Notes: generated by a model not told the origin, from the sequence alone. A stretch of DNA of 64,000 bases from Arabidopsis thaliana (GCF_000001735.4 NC_003075.7:3721001-3785000); one strand, 5' to 3'; shown: positions 1-11,773, counted from the stretch's first letter. A program made the numbers and translations.

Positions 1-185
1 CCTTAAAACCGTCACTTTAATCATCTGAATTTACTATAATCTTATCTGCTACATGCTTTCTTGCTTCTTTTTACTTTTAATACTAGTAGATTTAGTTTAA
101 TTGTGAGACCATAACCTTCTGTGTGGATAAAAGAACTTTGTGGAATTCGACCCTAGAGTACTGCAATTTATCTCTTATTTGACAG
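1..185. other. Unassigned AT-rich flank
   Basis: No open frame is recognisable. The stretch around 140-190 (a GGAATTCGACCCTAGAGTAC-like string) has the look of the 3' end of a plant Ty3/gypsy LTR, but no partner LTR is visible, so I do not assign it. Confidence 0.3.
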
Positions 186-1077
186 AGTGCTTAGGTCTAA
201 TTTGATCCATATCATCTGGTAAAGCAGCCATCGAGTTAGGGTTTTCCTTAGGTAAGGAGACGATATGTAAATTGGCTTTGAAAGCATCCGCCATCATTTT
301 ATGGGAAGACAACGGCACTTCTCTTTGATTATTTTCTGGCAAAGCAATTTCTTTTCCTTTATCTTTAGATGTAGGTATCCCCCATCGTCATCCATCATAG
401 TATCAGCCTTGGCGTAAAGGAATAGAAAGACAACTCGCTTTGTTATGAGTTAGCTGCTGACATTGAAACCATCTCTTTCGGATTCTTTCATAATCGATTT
501 CAATCTTAACTATCGATCCGTTTGGTAGCTAAACCTTTTTTAAATTCCGCAAACCTTGAGAGACATCAAACAAAACTCGAACACGCATATAGTCTTGACT
601 CTTTGATTTTCTGCATGAAACGGACATTTTATCACTTTTCCAACACCGGCCGCAATTTCTTTGATATATTTCTTAGTGTAATAATTAACCGGACGATTAC
701 GCAGCCGAATCCATACTAGATGGAACCTCAAGTAAACATCTGGTTGTTCTTCAACACACTTTTCCATTGCTACGCACCAATCATCTTGGGTCAAACTACA
801 GTCTCTAAACCTTTGTAAGATCTTCCTCATATTTATAAATGAACTTATATCGATATTTGAAAAGAGTAACTCCACGAACCCTATCATATAAACGCCACAG
901 CCTAAACATATCTAAGATCCAACTAGACAACCTCTAATTATTCGGATTAAGAAATCACCCCAAGACGCTACTCTGATTCCTTTCAGTAGAACGAAATTCC
1001 AGGAGATTCGAGAGAACTAAAGGTGTATCATGTTCAATCGATATCACCTGGAGAGCCTCTTCAAGCTGATTATCCAT
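186..1077 (-). pseudogene. DUF4283 / zinc-knuckle (LINE ORF1-type) pseudogene
   Basis: Read on the minus strand from the ATG at 1077, the start (MDNQLEEALQVISIEHDTP) resembles the first residues of Brassicaceae DUF4283-zinc knuckle proteins, which correspond to LINE ORF1-like RNA-binding proteins. The DUF4283 core follows at about 540-887, with the typical WIRLRNRPVNYYTKKYI segment. A CCHC knuckle lies near 440-490, but its first cysteine reads as tryptophan. A low-complexity tail (about 190-390) contains KDKGKEIALPENNQ. Several stops and frame changes break the gene, for example shortly after the start and just before the knuckle, so it cannot make a full protein. It could be a LINE ORF1 remnant or a domesticated copy; no reverse transcriptase is next to it. 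Confidence 0.72.
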
Positions 1078-1986
1078 AGAAACCTGATATCAAACCAACC
1101 TAAAGAGAAATCCTCTTTTTCTTTCTTTTTAATTATTGGTAATAAACTAAGTAGGAAATGATGATTTTTGTTTTTTTCCTCTAATTTTTGATATAACAAA
1201 TAAACAGAAGATGGTGAAAATTTTGACGATCACCGGAGAGAAGAATGCAATATCTCCAATTTTAGCGTCGCTCAGAACAATCAATTTGAGAGAGAAGTTC
1301 TTAACCCCACAAAAGAGACAACTTTGTTTTGAACATAACACTAGCTATGAGAGAGAACAAAGTGTTTTTTTTTATTCGTCACTTGTTATTAAGAATTCTA
1401 TTCCATGTAGCAAATATAAATTGAAAAAGGGTAACTAACAAATTTTTTATAAAAAAGGTTGTGACCGATTAGTAACAACTGTGTACGTGCCCCATGCTTA
1501 TTATCAATAGTTTCTAATTGGACTAGCGGTTCTAATTATCTTAGCTACTTGACGATAAGTGCTTTGTGCAATTGATTTGGGGCCCTTTCGTGCAATTTTT
1601 TTTCTTTTTTTTTCTTTGTTGTGATGGCCATATTCTTTCTTTTATTGTTTTCCTATCTACATTTATATTCTTATTGGTTGCATTGTCCTTATTACTTTCT
1701 ATCATTTTCTTACATAAAACTATGCATTTTAATTAATTTTCATTCTAATTCCAGTTTAACATTTAAAACTTTCTAAGACATGTTTCTACTGATTATACTG
1801 TAAAAACTAATACCTACATTTTAAATAATTATGTTTATTAAAACTAGTAAATTAGTAAATAATATTATCTTTTTGTAGTTTATTTAACTTTTAGAGTTTA
1901 AGGCACTGAATGTTTTAGGCGTTTCAAAAAAACGCATGGTGTGTTTCATTTTTGTCACCATTCATAGCTGTATTTTCTTTCTTTCC
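1078..1986. other. AT-rich intergenic DNA
   Basis: Upstream side of the DUF4283 pseudogene. Short open frames at 1147-1438 have no recognisable domain. I see nothing else to annotate. Confidence 0.5.
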
Positions 1987-2875
1987 TTTTTTTTTGTCAA
2001 AAGTACTTTTATTCACTCAAGCAAGAGGAAGTACAAAGAGTAGACAATCATCATCCTCATGGTTGGATACAACAAGGAGAGTTCTCAAAATAGATTGAAC
2101 AATAACATAGATAAGATAATACTACTATAAGTCCATACGTTGGAGACAAGAACAAGGTAGTAGCATGCCACAAACAAACGAATGGTGAGTCGAAAACAAA
2201 TCCACAAGGATTCCGGGAGATTGTTGAATGGTCACATTCCAAAAGAGGCATAGTGACGTTGAAAAAGTGTTGATGACCTTGGATAGCCCCAAATCAATGC
2301 ATGCACCATCAATGGAGCACATTAAGAAATATACACTGTTTCGCATCAGAGAGGACGGAGGTCTTGCGAAATTTCTCTCAAATGAAAAGGAAGGTTGCAA
2401 CAAGGGTTTTTTAGATGGTAAAAAGGTTTATGGAAAAAGCTCTAGAACACTACAAGTTTCATCCACCAGGATCAATAGATGGGGTTTGTCTAAACTAACT
2501 ATTGGTAATAAAACAGAGTAAGGGAGGCGTCCATAACCAATCTCAGCAAAGTTGAAACACAATAGAGTAGGGTTTGACAAAATAAGAAATAGAACAGACC
2601 TGGGCCACAGTAATGTAAGGGTCCAAAACTTAAAACGTTTTGTGGGCTGAGGGGAAAACAATAATGGGCCAGCAGATAATGGGCCTAGCATAGAGGAAGG
2701 GCCCAACTTGAGGATTAGGATTTTGCGAGAAGCTTGCTGCCGCCGCTTCAACGGAATGATCGGTAGCTCACTGACCCGAATTAACATCGCCGGAGGCGAA
2801 TGATCAGAGATGGAGGTCGTCACCGGATAAGTGAAAAAAGTGAGTCGTGGCTGAGCAGTTGTAGGGACAGATCTG
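1987..2875 (-). mobile_element. Poly(A) retroposon, Sadhu-like, with 13-bp target duplication
   Basis: On the minus strand this 889-bp unit ends in a poly(A) tract (poly-T at 1987-1995), preceded by AATAAAAGTACTTTTGAC. The same 13 bases, TTTCTTTCTTTCC, flank it at 1974-1986 and 2876-2888, as expected for target-primed reverse transcription; their low complexity weakens this a little. The middle holds several GGCCCA strings and no long frame with a known domain. Length, poly(A) and lack of coding capacity recall the Sadhu family of Arabidopsis non-autonomous retroposons. Its 3' end resembles that of the retroposon at 37437-38938. Family membership is an inference. Confidence 0.62.
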
Positions 2876-2888
2876 TTTCTTTCTTTCC

Positions 2889-3739
2889 TTTTTTTAAATT
2901 AAAAATCAGAGAAAAAGATCAACACATCTTGTGCGGGACAAACATAGACCAAAAGTACATCTTGTGTTTGAAGAGTGTAGATAGTTGACACTAACTTTTT
3001 TATAATTAAAAAATACTAGAAAAACTATATTATATAATACTTTTTTCTATGTGTTATTCACAAATACATCATACAATATTCTTCTCTAGTTTAAAAATAC
3101 TCCACTATTATCTTACCAAAAAAAAAAACACTCATCTATCAAGTACGCATTAACCGATCCATCCGTTTGTACAAGTAACTTCTCTATCAAATATGCATTT
3201 ACCTATCCATCCGTTCGCATAAGTAAACTTCTTTTCTTAATACACATATATATATATATTTTATTACATAAAAATTATTATACACTTATATTTAAAATAA
3301 AATAAAATAAAATTTCTCCACATCCATATATTAAAAACAATTTACATTTTTGATCTTAAGATATATAACAGAAAATTGAAGTAAAAATTATATATGGTAT
3401 GTATCAATATTAAACATTTATATAATAAATACCGTAACAATGAAAAAACCAATAATATGTATAATCTTATGATACATTATTTTAATAGTTTGATGTTATA
3501 TTGTATTCTGTTGTTAAATGTAGGTACGTTGTCTAAAGGCCGATCAAAGACAAATTCTTCGAGGCAAAATAACACAAATGTTCCCACCAAGAAGACAACA
3601 AGGGTAAATTCGGTTATTAAATGCTTTTTCTAACATTTGCATACTAAGTGTAGTTTTTAGAAATATATATCGAAGCATGTATAGACTTATGAAGAAGAAA
3701 CAACTTTGATTGAGTTGTTTGATCTCATGCAATTTTCAT
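2889..3739. other. AT-rich DNA with short tandem duplication
   Basis: Holds a diverged direct duplication of about 50 bp (around 3137-3190 and 3185-3238, both containing ATCCATCCGTT) and a TA microsatellite near 3246-3260. No gene is recognised. The 5' end of the PIF/Harbinger element probably lies here, but I could not place its terminal repeat. Confidence 0.45.
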
Positions 3740-4820
3740 GAATAATTACACTCTTAAAGATCCTACCCCTCTTGGTCGAGAGTACATGGTTGAAAATTTT
3801 AACCTAGCATTTAACATGAATAAATATTATTGGGTTTTTAAGAAAATTTTTGATGAGTTCAAAAAGCATATAAAAATAGAAATTCTGAATCATCCATGAT
3901 TTCTACATCTAACGTGTGGTGGAAGGGTCATGAATTAGTAATTACTTATGACCATTCTATTAATGCTACTAATGTTAACATATACATATATTATAAAATA
4001 ACTAATAAGATCAAACGACAGCCACCAGAGTTTTGGGATGCGATGCCACGATGGTTTAGATTGCATGATGTTTCTTCCCAATCACAACATTCTTCATGCC
4101 AAAGACGAGAAGAGCAAATGAACCAGAGACGAGCTGATGATGCCATTTATGGTTACTCGGATGGTGGTGACATGCCTGAGACTCATGTTCTCAAGACTGA
4201 AGAAAATGAAGAAATTTATCGTAGATGATGATACACATCTTACGAATGAGTTCACTTGTGACACATTTTGTAATCCTGTTGGAAGAGGTGAACAACAAAG
4301 TAGACATAATTCTAATTCTAGTGTAAGGCGCGGGGAGTAGTTCTCATAGATCAGAAGGAAGTTAAGAAGCAAACAATGTTGGAAGTAGGTCCAGAGGAAA
4401 TAATAGAAGACAATCTTTCAAAACACCTATACAAGACACCATCATTGGATATACTGAGTTTCAATGACAAAGTTTCAAAAAATTTGGCCTGGTAGTTTTG
4501 ACCAAGAAGATTACGATGAATTCAAAAAGGCAGAAGCTATTTTTCGTGCTCTAGAACTTCTAAGGAATACCAAATTTCATTGGGCATGCATTGATACACT
4601 TAAACAGCTAAAATTTTGGCGAGAGTATTTTCTTGACATACTTGAGGAACCGACGAGGAAAATATACATTTGTTAGAAGCTAAGACTAGTGTTTTCTGGA
4701 ACAACCAAGACTTGCCGAAGAGGTTAGGCTCCGGACATTCTTATGGCAGTCCATATTTAGGAGGCCCAAGTTTTCAGCAATCGGGAACACCATCAAATAT
4801 TTCATAATGGGAAACAGTTC
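3740..4820 (+). pseudogene. Myb/SANT-like gene of a PIF/Harbinger element, 5' part
   Basis: Three broken pieces read like the companion Myb/SANT-like proteins of plant PIF/Harbinger elements, which in that superfamily bind DNA and help the transposase. They are KDPTPLGREYMVENFNLAF (about 3757-3815), the RQPPEFWDAMPRWFRLHD stretch (about 4018-4070), and WPGSFDQEDYDEFKKAEAIF with RALELLRNTKFHWACIDTLK (about 4490-4610). The tail SYGSPYLGGPSFQQSGTPSN (about 4740-4800) leads into a proline/glutamine-rich repeat that resumes on the far side of the hAT element at 8440. Stops and frame changes separate the pieces. The family call rests on remembered resemblance to L10-interacting Myb-domain-like proteins. 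Confidence 0.6.
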
Positions 4821-5003
4821 TAGGCCTGGGATTTGTGTCCGAACCGATTTGTCTGAACCGAACCAAACCGAGATTTGGGCAAATCGGTTTGGGTCTTAAT
4901 TTGAATTAGAACCGATCGGAATGCTTACAAAATTAGTTCGGTTATGCATTCGGTTCGGTTCGGAAAACAGATAACTGACGGTTACCCGAATTTTAACCCT
5001 AAC

Positions 5004-5010
5004 TATATAA
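5004..5010 (+). promoter_or_regulatory. TATA box of the hAT transposase gene
   Basis: TATATAA lies about 30 bp before a pyrimidine-rich leader and about 180 bp before the splice donor of the leader intron. Position and sequence fit a core promoter; the transcription start itself is inferred. Confidence 0.5.
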
Positions 5011-5179
5011 GTACTAAACCAAACATTAGATTCTTAACCTAATCGCAGCCTCTCACTCTCTCAAGTGGCGAAACCCGAGTGATTGAGCTTTGATCTTCAA
5101 CATCCGTTCGATTTTCTTCTTGTTCTATATTCTTCTTGTTCGATCGATCTTCAACATACGTTCATCATCAATATTCAAG

Positions 5180-5949
5180 GTAAGTTCTTGTGTCTTTACA
5201 CTAATGAAATCGAATAATTTTTTTGAAAGGGCAAAGGAGTATGTTTATCAAATTGAATGATAAAAGATCATTTTTTTTCTCTGTTGGAGGCATAGACACA
5301 CATATATTATCTTGATTAGAAGATTTAGGGTTTTTATAGAAACTTGATCGGCCAATTCTCCATCTCTAAATCTTTTTCTCTCTTTAGTCTCTCTGCTTCT
5401 TTCTCATGTTGCACGGATACTCAAAAAGACAATGATCTTTCTAGTTTTGAATCTTAATTTAAAGTCAATTTGCTGAAGAATAAATAAAGAAATGTCTCAA
5501 CAACACATCATCTTGTCTTGAATTGTGACATTATGCGTTGTTTGTTTTGTATACATCATCTTGTCAAAACAAGCATGGCATTTTGAATATATCCCATTTA
5601 TTAAAGACTCAATAATTTTTAGAATATATTTTGAGTATAAACATGTAACCGTACGTGTTGCTAAACTTGCTATTGTCCATCTATAATATGAAAAGTATCA
5701 ATTTAAACATTACTGTTTTTATATAGTCTTTAGTTCATATAGTATTTGATTAGGTAGAGAAGAAAAAAAAACAGATGGATAAATAAAAAAATTGTCGACA
5801 ATAGAAAGATGAGTAGTACTAGTAGCTTGATAACTTTGTTTATCTTATGCTGATGGGTGAATTTATTATCATGGTTAACTTGTTTCCATTGTATGTGTTA
5901 TTCTTTTTATTGTTAATGTGTTTGTTTGTTGTCATGTCTTTAATTGCAG
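5180..5949 (+). other. Intron in the hAT transposase 5' leader
   Basis: The donor is CAAG/GTAAGT at 5179/5180. The acceptor TTTAATTGCAG ends at 5949, immediately before the ATG at 5950. A leader intron ending right at the start codon would explain the long gap between TATA box and coding sequence. Splicing is inferred from consensus only. Confidence 0.6.
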
Positions 5950-7845
5950 ATGGATTCTCTATCATATGAAAACAACAATGAAGACATTCTTGGTGAAGAG
6001 ATTGATGGAGACAAAGATGGTCCACCTCCCTCTTCAGTTAGAGGTAAAAGAACAAAATCTCAGAGATCAAGCTCTAGTATTCCAGTCAAACAGAGGAAAA
6101 GGCCAGCTCATAGAGCTGTTGTGTGGAAGCATTTTGATCAAAAGCCAAACAATCTAGCGTTAAGCAACTGTCGCTATTGTAAAACAGAGATTGGATGCGA
6201 CTCGGTTAAAAGTGGAACAAGTGAAATGACCAATCACATCAAAAGGTGCAAGTTATTCAAGATGTATGAAGAGAGTGATAAACAGAAAATCATAGCTGGT
6301 GATAGCAGTGGTGTAATGACAGCAATCAAGTATAATAAATGGCTGTTTAGAAGATCTGTTAATGAGATGTTAGTGCTTTGTGAGCTGCCTTTTGCATTCG
6401 TGGAGTCATTGGGGTTTAGGAGATTCTGTGCTAACAATCTCCCAATGTATCAGCTTCATTGTAGGACGACAGCTACTAAAGATTGTTATGGATTGTATTT
6501 GCAAGAGAAAGCTGCTTTGAAAGAGTTGTTTGGTAAGCAAAAACAGAGAGTCTCATTGACAACAGATATATGGGTAGCTAGGACAACTGCGTGTAGTTAC
6601 ATGGTGGTGACAGCTCACTAGGTTGATAATGATTGGAAGTTGCAGAAACAAATTATCAGCTTCAAACCCGTCCTTCATCACAAGGGAGATACAATAGCTA
6701 CACATTTGATCGGCTGTTTAGATGAATGGGATATCAAGAAGGTCTTCACAGTCACAGTAGATAATGCAAAAGGTAATGACAAAGCTTTGCGGTTGTTCAT
6801 AGATAATTTGATATTGCGAGATCCTGATGCACTAGTCAAATATGGTGACTATCTTCACATGCGTTGTTGTGCTCACATCTTGAATTTGATAGTCAAAAAT
6901 GGGCTAGCTAAGGCTAAGCATAGTATAATGGCTATTCGGAATGCAATCAAGTACGTGAGGTCATCGGGTGATAGACTCAAGTCTTTTAAATCGAGGGTTG
7001 AGTCAGGAAATGCAACTAGAGGAAGCTTATGTCTTGATGTTGTCACTAGATGGAATTCCACCTATCTTATGCTCACAGCTGCGATCAAGTGTAGGGGTGC
7101 ATTTGAAAAAATGTTGGCTGAAGATAAGTTGTACAATGAGTACTTCATGGAGAAAGATGAGGATAATGAGGATGAGGATGATGAGAGTGACGAAATAGAT
7201 GAGAATGCAAGAAAACGTGTTGGTCCTCCAACATTTGTTAGTTGGGAAGAAGTGCAAAGGTTATGTAAGTTTCTGAAAATCTTTTTCAATTGCACTCTTT
7301 CTTTTTCGGCATCTAAATCAGTGACATCAACTATTTGCTACAATGAGATTGTGAACATTGAGAGAAATCTGATTAGGCTTGCAATTAACGGCGGTACACT
7401 ATTAACGACAGAAGCTATGGCGATGCGAGCTAAATTTGAGAAATACTGGGATGGTCTTATCAACATGAATCCGCTTGTGATCATTGCAAGTGTTTTTGAT
7501 CCGAGGAACAAAATGCAATTTGCAAGTTTATGTTTTGACAAGCTCTATGGGAAAGATAGCTTGGAAGCTAATCATCTTAGATCGGGGATTAAGGATGTGA
7601 TGAGGAAGCTATATGAGGAGTATGTGGCGAGGCTGAGCACATCTTCTCAAGCTGATAGTGGTGGTGCAACAAGAAGTGATCATGGCGAAGCAGCAGATGT
7701 TAGTGCCTTGTTTGATTTGACGGATGATGATGGTTATGAGAGGATGGATTCTTTGTACTTTGAGATAGTAGCAGAGACTGCAAATGAAGTAGCTAGTAGT
7801 GAACTTGACATGTACTTGCTTGAGAAACCTGTGCCAAGCACTTGA
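5950..7845 (+). pseudogene. hAT transposase (BED finger, RNase-H-like core), broken
   Basis: The hAT transposase would cut and rejoin the element ends. Starting at the ATG after the leader intron (5950), residues about 50-95 form a BED zinc finger: VWKHFDQKP, then CRYC, then HIKRC. The catalytic core follows, with TDIWVARTTACSYMVVTAH, VDNAKGND and RCCAHILNLIVKNGL, and an acidic insert near 7150-7210. An in-frame TAG at 6619-6621 splits it into 224-codon and 401-codon parts. The C-terminus stops at DMYLLEKPVPST, where the hATC dimerisation domain should begin; the next bases read ILELEFEIE in another frame, which looks like the far end of the normal protein. The hATC domain therefore appears deleted. 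The transposase is very likely inactive. Confidence 0.88.
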
Positions 7846-8433
7846 TCCTTGAATTAGAGTTCGAAATTGAGGTACACATTATCTTATCTTTTACTCTTTA
7901 ATCGTCTGTCTCAGTTTAGTCTTTCTCATTAACATTATCTTATTTTATTGTCTAACAGACAAGGTGACAAACACAAATGATTTTTTGAACAACAAACTCT
8001 CTCTCTTTTGGGGTCAGGAGAACAATGACAACATGCCAAATGATTCCCTTTGACTTACGTGCAAAGTCACAGGCCTATAATGGATCATTGTTTTATTGTC
8101 ATTTCTGTCGAGATACATGTTTTTGGAACAATTTATGTATCTCTTGTATTTCATTTCGGTTAAGTTATTGAGTTGTTGTTGTATACTCATGATGGATGCT
8201 CTGAATTGATTAACTTTTTGTAAGCGTGATTTTAATCGAATTGGTTCACTTTTTGTTAGTTAGATTTGTGTCTTGATAATGTAGAAAACCGATTAAACCG
8301 AATGTAAATACCCGAATAAAACGGGTCCGAACCGAACCGAATTATTATTCGGAATAGGATTCAATTTCCGAATAAACCGGAAAACCGAAAAACCGAACCC
8401 GAATTAACCGGTCGGACACAAATCTCAGGCCTA
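7846..8433 (+). other. hAT 3' untranslated and subterminal region
   Basis: Contains no gene. From about 8285 to 8415 it is packed with ACCGAA/CGAATAA strings in both orientations, matching the left subterminal region at 4845-4975. Confidence 0.6.
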
Positions 8434-8800
8434 GGAAACACCACCAATGGGGCACACCACCAAATGTTCAACATTGGGGAACACCACCAAATGCACAACA
8501 TTGGCGAACACCACCAAATGCTCAACATTGGGGGATACAATCAAATGCTTCCCAGTGAAATAGTCCACCAAATGCTCAACAATGGGGCACACAACCAACT
8601 GAGTCGCAATGGAATTTACCGCAAAATAATCCACAATGGAATTCATCACCAAATGCTTCACATTATGGTCTTTAACCAAACTTTCAATCTTCGGGTCCAC
8701 CATCAAATGTTCAACAAGGGCGTAATACACCTAATTTTTAACAAAGAAGCTCATCTGTTTAAGGGACACTCAACAAGAAGGATTAGAAAGACATAGACGA
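8434..8800 (+). pseudogene. Myb/SANT-like PIF gene, 3' part with QHWGTPPNA repeat
   Basis: Continuation of the gene split by the hAT element. One frame encodes a short peptide repeat of the form WGTPPNAQHW, at least four times between about 8447 and 8600, made by 27-bp DNA repeats. It then diverges and runs on to KDIDEEV and a stop near 8850. Such Q/W/P/N repeats occur at the end of the Myb/SANT-like proteins of these elements. The alternative frame, which is also open, is a shadow. Confidence 0.55.
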
Positions 8801-9009
8801 GGAGGTCTGTTTAATATATGGGGAACCTTGCAGGGAGCAAATAGATTCAAAAGACGAAAATTAGTTTTTTCTAATCGATTCTATTCTTGTTTATGTTAAA
8901 AAATATTTTATGATTTTTCTTAGTTTTTCTTTATGGCTTTTCTTAGTTTTTTCCGCATTTGGTGTAATTATATATTGTAAGTTCACTTATGGCTAATAAC
9001 ATTTTCACT

Positions 9010-10224
9010 ATCTCATAAAATTTCAGGTTTTTCGTATATGTTAGTTGGGATCATAAGGAAAAAATAATCTACGTTACGAAGAAAGAGCTGAATTGTGGAA
9101 TTTAGAAGATGAGTAATTTGAGGAGTTAATAATTCAGCCAACTTTGAGTTACCATGATCAATATTTCGAAAGAGCACCAATGCAAATTGATGGAGGTATA
9201 GGATGGAGAAATATTTGGCATCGACTACAATAAGATGTTGTTGCTTGTCTTCAGTTATTACGAATGTCACTCACAGCATTCACAACATTGTGCAGTCTGT
9301 TACAAACAAATTACAATCTATAACCAACACTATATATAAGCATTGAAAAAAATGTTGCTATGTTTTTACAAATAAGTAGGCACAATGAAGTTCAAAGAGA
9401 TGTTGGTTTGAGATTTGGACGAAATCAAGAGACCGTGAAGAGAAAATTTGGGGAAGGTTTTACAACAACTGAATTATTAGCATCTAATTATATTAGAACT
9501 CCAACAACTCAAGATTTACATCTAATTACTGAGAGACTTGAAGTATATTGAAGATATTGACTTTATTTTAGTGGATTTATTGGAGCTATGGATGGGACTC
9601 ATGTTTGTGTAAAAGTGAAGCCTAAATTACAAGGAATGTATTGGAATTGACACGATAATGCATCTTTGAGCATCATGACAATATGTGATTTGAATATGTT
9701 ATTCATATATATTTGAAATTGAGCATCGAGATCATATGTCACGACACGTTTTTCTATCAAGAGGTAGAATTGTGAAGTATCATATGTCGTAATTCTATTC
9801 TAGACCACTTCCAAGAAATAAGAAAGAACTATTTGATCGATGTCATGCGTCATTATGTTTAGTAATCGTGAGAACTCTTGGAGTTTGGAAGAAGAAATGG
9901 AGAATTTTTTATGATTTCCCAAGATGTAGTATTCAAGTACAAAAGAGAGTGGTAATGGCTACAATGAGATTTCATAATTTTATCAAATTTTCAAAATTTT
10001 CAGATGCAGATTTTACAGAAGTAATGATAGAGGCTGGAATAAACGATACAGATTGGGAGCCTAAGTTAGATGATATAGAAGCAAATGAAGTAGTAGATGG
10101 AGAACTTATTCCACAAATAAGAGACAATATTGCAGACATGTTGTGGGAAAATCAAAATACTCGTTCATATTATTTTGTCATGTATTATTTTTCTTGTATT
10201 TTTGATAGTTATTGTTTCACTTAA
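9010..10224 (+). pseudogene. PIF/Harbinger DDE transposase (ALP1-like), degenerate
   Basis: Pieces in order: PMQIDGGIGWRNIWHRLQ (about 9180-9230), EVQRDVGLRFGRNQETVKRK (9390-9450), and NYIRTPTTQDLHLITERLEV (9490-9545). Then come GAMDGTHVCVKVKPKLQGMYW (9579-9640) with the first catalytic Asp, and NASLSIMTICDLNMLF. After a deletion the C-terminal region reads RNKKELFDRCHASL, RTLGVWKKKWRIF and VVMATMRFHNFI (about 9810-9990). The segment that should hold the second catalytic Asp (VDSGYP type) is missing near 9720-9770. At least four stops are present. It belongs with the Myb/SANT-like gene upstream as the second gene of one element and is a dead copy. Confidence 0.78.
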
Positions 10225-10669
10225 TTACAGAAATAAAATAATTTTTATAAAATTCTAAACTCAATTATTTAAATTATCTTATATTTAAGGTTTGTAAAAA
10301 AAAATATTAAAACAATCGTTAACTAAACACAAAACTATAACTTTTACTTCATACTAATAATAATATCAGTAATCTATTTTAATTTTCAAAATGTATACTT
10401 ATAATATATTTGTACAGCTAATTGCGGTTTTCACCATTAAACTATTTGTATTGTACCACATATCGTTTTTACCATTAATACATTGTTCAGTACTGTGTGT
10501 TTCGCACTAATCGCACTTGTTCCACATACTTCGTTTTAGTCAAGCGCATCGTAAAAAACCCGCACCGCGCTTCTATAACCGCTTGTCCCGCAGTCTCTGA
10601 AAAACTGATACCATTCAAAGCCTAATTAATTTTGTGTGATGGTTTTAGATAGTTTACCCGCACTATATG
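10225..10669. other. AT-rich DNA 3' of the PIF transposase
   Basis: No frame is recognised. A TIR remnant could lie here, since the stretch 10420-10610 (GCGGTTTTCACC, AACCGCTTGTCCCGC) has the flavour of subterminal repeats of another DNA transposon, but no partner end was found. Confidence 0.35.
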
Positions 10670-11773
10670 TAGGGGTGTCAAAATGGGTAACCCAACTCAA
10701 CTCAACTCATAATCAAATGAGTTGAGAGTTAAATGAGTTATGGGTTGACCCAACTCATTTTGTTATATGGATTGGGTCAACCCATAACTCATTTAATTTG
10801 ACGGGTTGAAATGTTAAATGGGTTAACCCATTTAAGTAATAATTTAATTAATTATTATTATAAAACAATAATAAATAATTATTAATTCATTATCATCAAA
10901 CTATAAATATTTACGGATTCCACTTTTTACGGATTTACGTTTTCGGAAGGAAAATTACGGGTTTATATTTTTGGTGGAAAATCACAGGTTTACGTTTTTG
11001 GCGGGAAAACGGGTTTACGTTTTTGGCGGGAAAATTACAAGTTTTAGTTTTTTGGTGGGAAAATTGTAGGTTTACGTTTTCGGAGGAAAAATTACGGGTT
11101 TATATTTTTGGCGGGAAAATCACGGGTTTACGTTTTTGGCGGGAAAATCACTGGTTTATGTTTTTGGCGGGAAAATTACAGGTATAAGTTTTTTGGCGGG
11201 AAAATTACAGGTTTACGTTTTTGGAGGGAAAATTACGGGTTTACGTTTTTGACGGGAAAATCACGGGTTTACGTTTTTGGCGGGAAATTCACGGGTTTAC
11301 GTTTTTGGCGGGAAAATTACGGGTTTACGTTTTTGGCGGGAAAATCACGGGCTTACGTTTTTGGCGGGACAATCACGGGTTTACGTTTTTGCGGAAAAAT
11401 CACGGGTTTATGTTTTTTGGTGGAAAAATTACGAGTTTACTATTTCTCAATTTCATCGCTTGTATATTTAAGAAATTTGGAAAAATATTAATTTTATTAA
11501 ATTGGTTTAGATGTGTTGGTTAAACTTAAATTGACATTGGTTTAGAGATTTTAGTTGGTTTAACTCTATTTTACAAAACTTGATGGGTTAATTGGGTAAA
11601 CCATTGAAACCATTAACCATTACAATCCAAGTCATTTTACTCATCAAACCAATTGACTCAATAACTCATTTGACTCATCAACTCATTTGAGTCAAAATTT
11701 TCAACTTATTAGGGTTCATTGGTTGAGTTGAGTTGAGTTGACCCATGAATTTTGACTCATTTTTACACCCCTA
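10670..11773. mobile_element. Non-autonomous hAT with perfect 8-bp target duplication
   Basis: The ends are TAGGGGTGTCAAAATGGGT and the complement of TAGGGGTGTAAAAATGAGT. The 8-bp duplication ACTATATG is exact at 10662-10669 and 11774-11781. Eight-base duplications and TAGGG-type ends are diagnostic of the hAT superfamily. Subterminal regions are dense in AACTCA/TGAGTT/GGGTTGACCC strings. The 1104-bp element has no transposase; its centre is a 28-bp minisatellite (separate entry). It is much longer than a standard MITE because of that array. Confidence 0.9.
10916..11437 (+). repeat. 28-bp minisatellite bearing E2F-type sites
   Basis: About 18-19 units of 28 bp with consensus GGCGGGAAAATCACGGGTTT followed by ACGTTTTT. 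By eye nine units contain the exact string TTTGGCGGGAAA, the textbook E2F/DP binding consensus; others carry one or two substitutions. Because 28 is not a multiple of 3, every frame repeats after three units, and three overlapping open frames of 64-127 codons (11108-11523) arise from this alone; I do not regard them as genes. The array lies wholly within the non-autonomous hAT. Confidence 0.92.

Larger units (their letters stand above)
4821..8433 (+). mobile_element. hAT transposon inserted in the PIF/Harbinger gene
   Basis: A 3.6-kb element whose ends mirror each other: TAGGCCTGGGATTTGTGTCC on the left, and on the right the complement of TAGGCCTGAGATTTGTGTCC. Just inside both ends lie many ACCGAA/TTCGGT strings, the usual subterminal transposase-binding pattern of hAT elements. 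It carries a BED-finger hAT transposase in plus orientation with a spliced leader. The host gene's repeat frame resumes directly after the right end. No perfect 8-bp target duplication is present; GGAAACA occurs near the left end (4810-4816) and directly after the right end (8434-8440), which may be a decayed duplication. Confidence 0.85.

Noticed and set aside
11108-11523. Three overlapping open frames with a Gly/Lys/Phe-rich 28-residue repeat
   Set aside because: They are the three frames of one 28-bp minisatellite; period 28 keeps all frames open. No start context or conservation.
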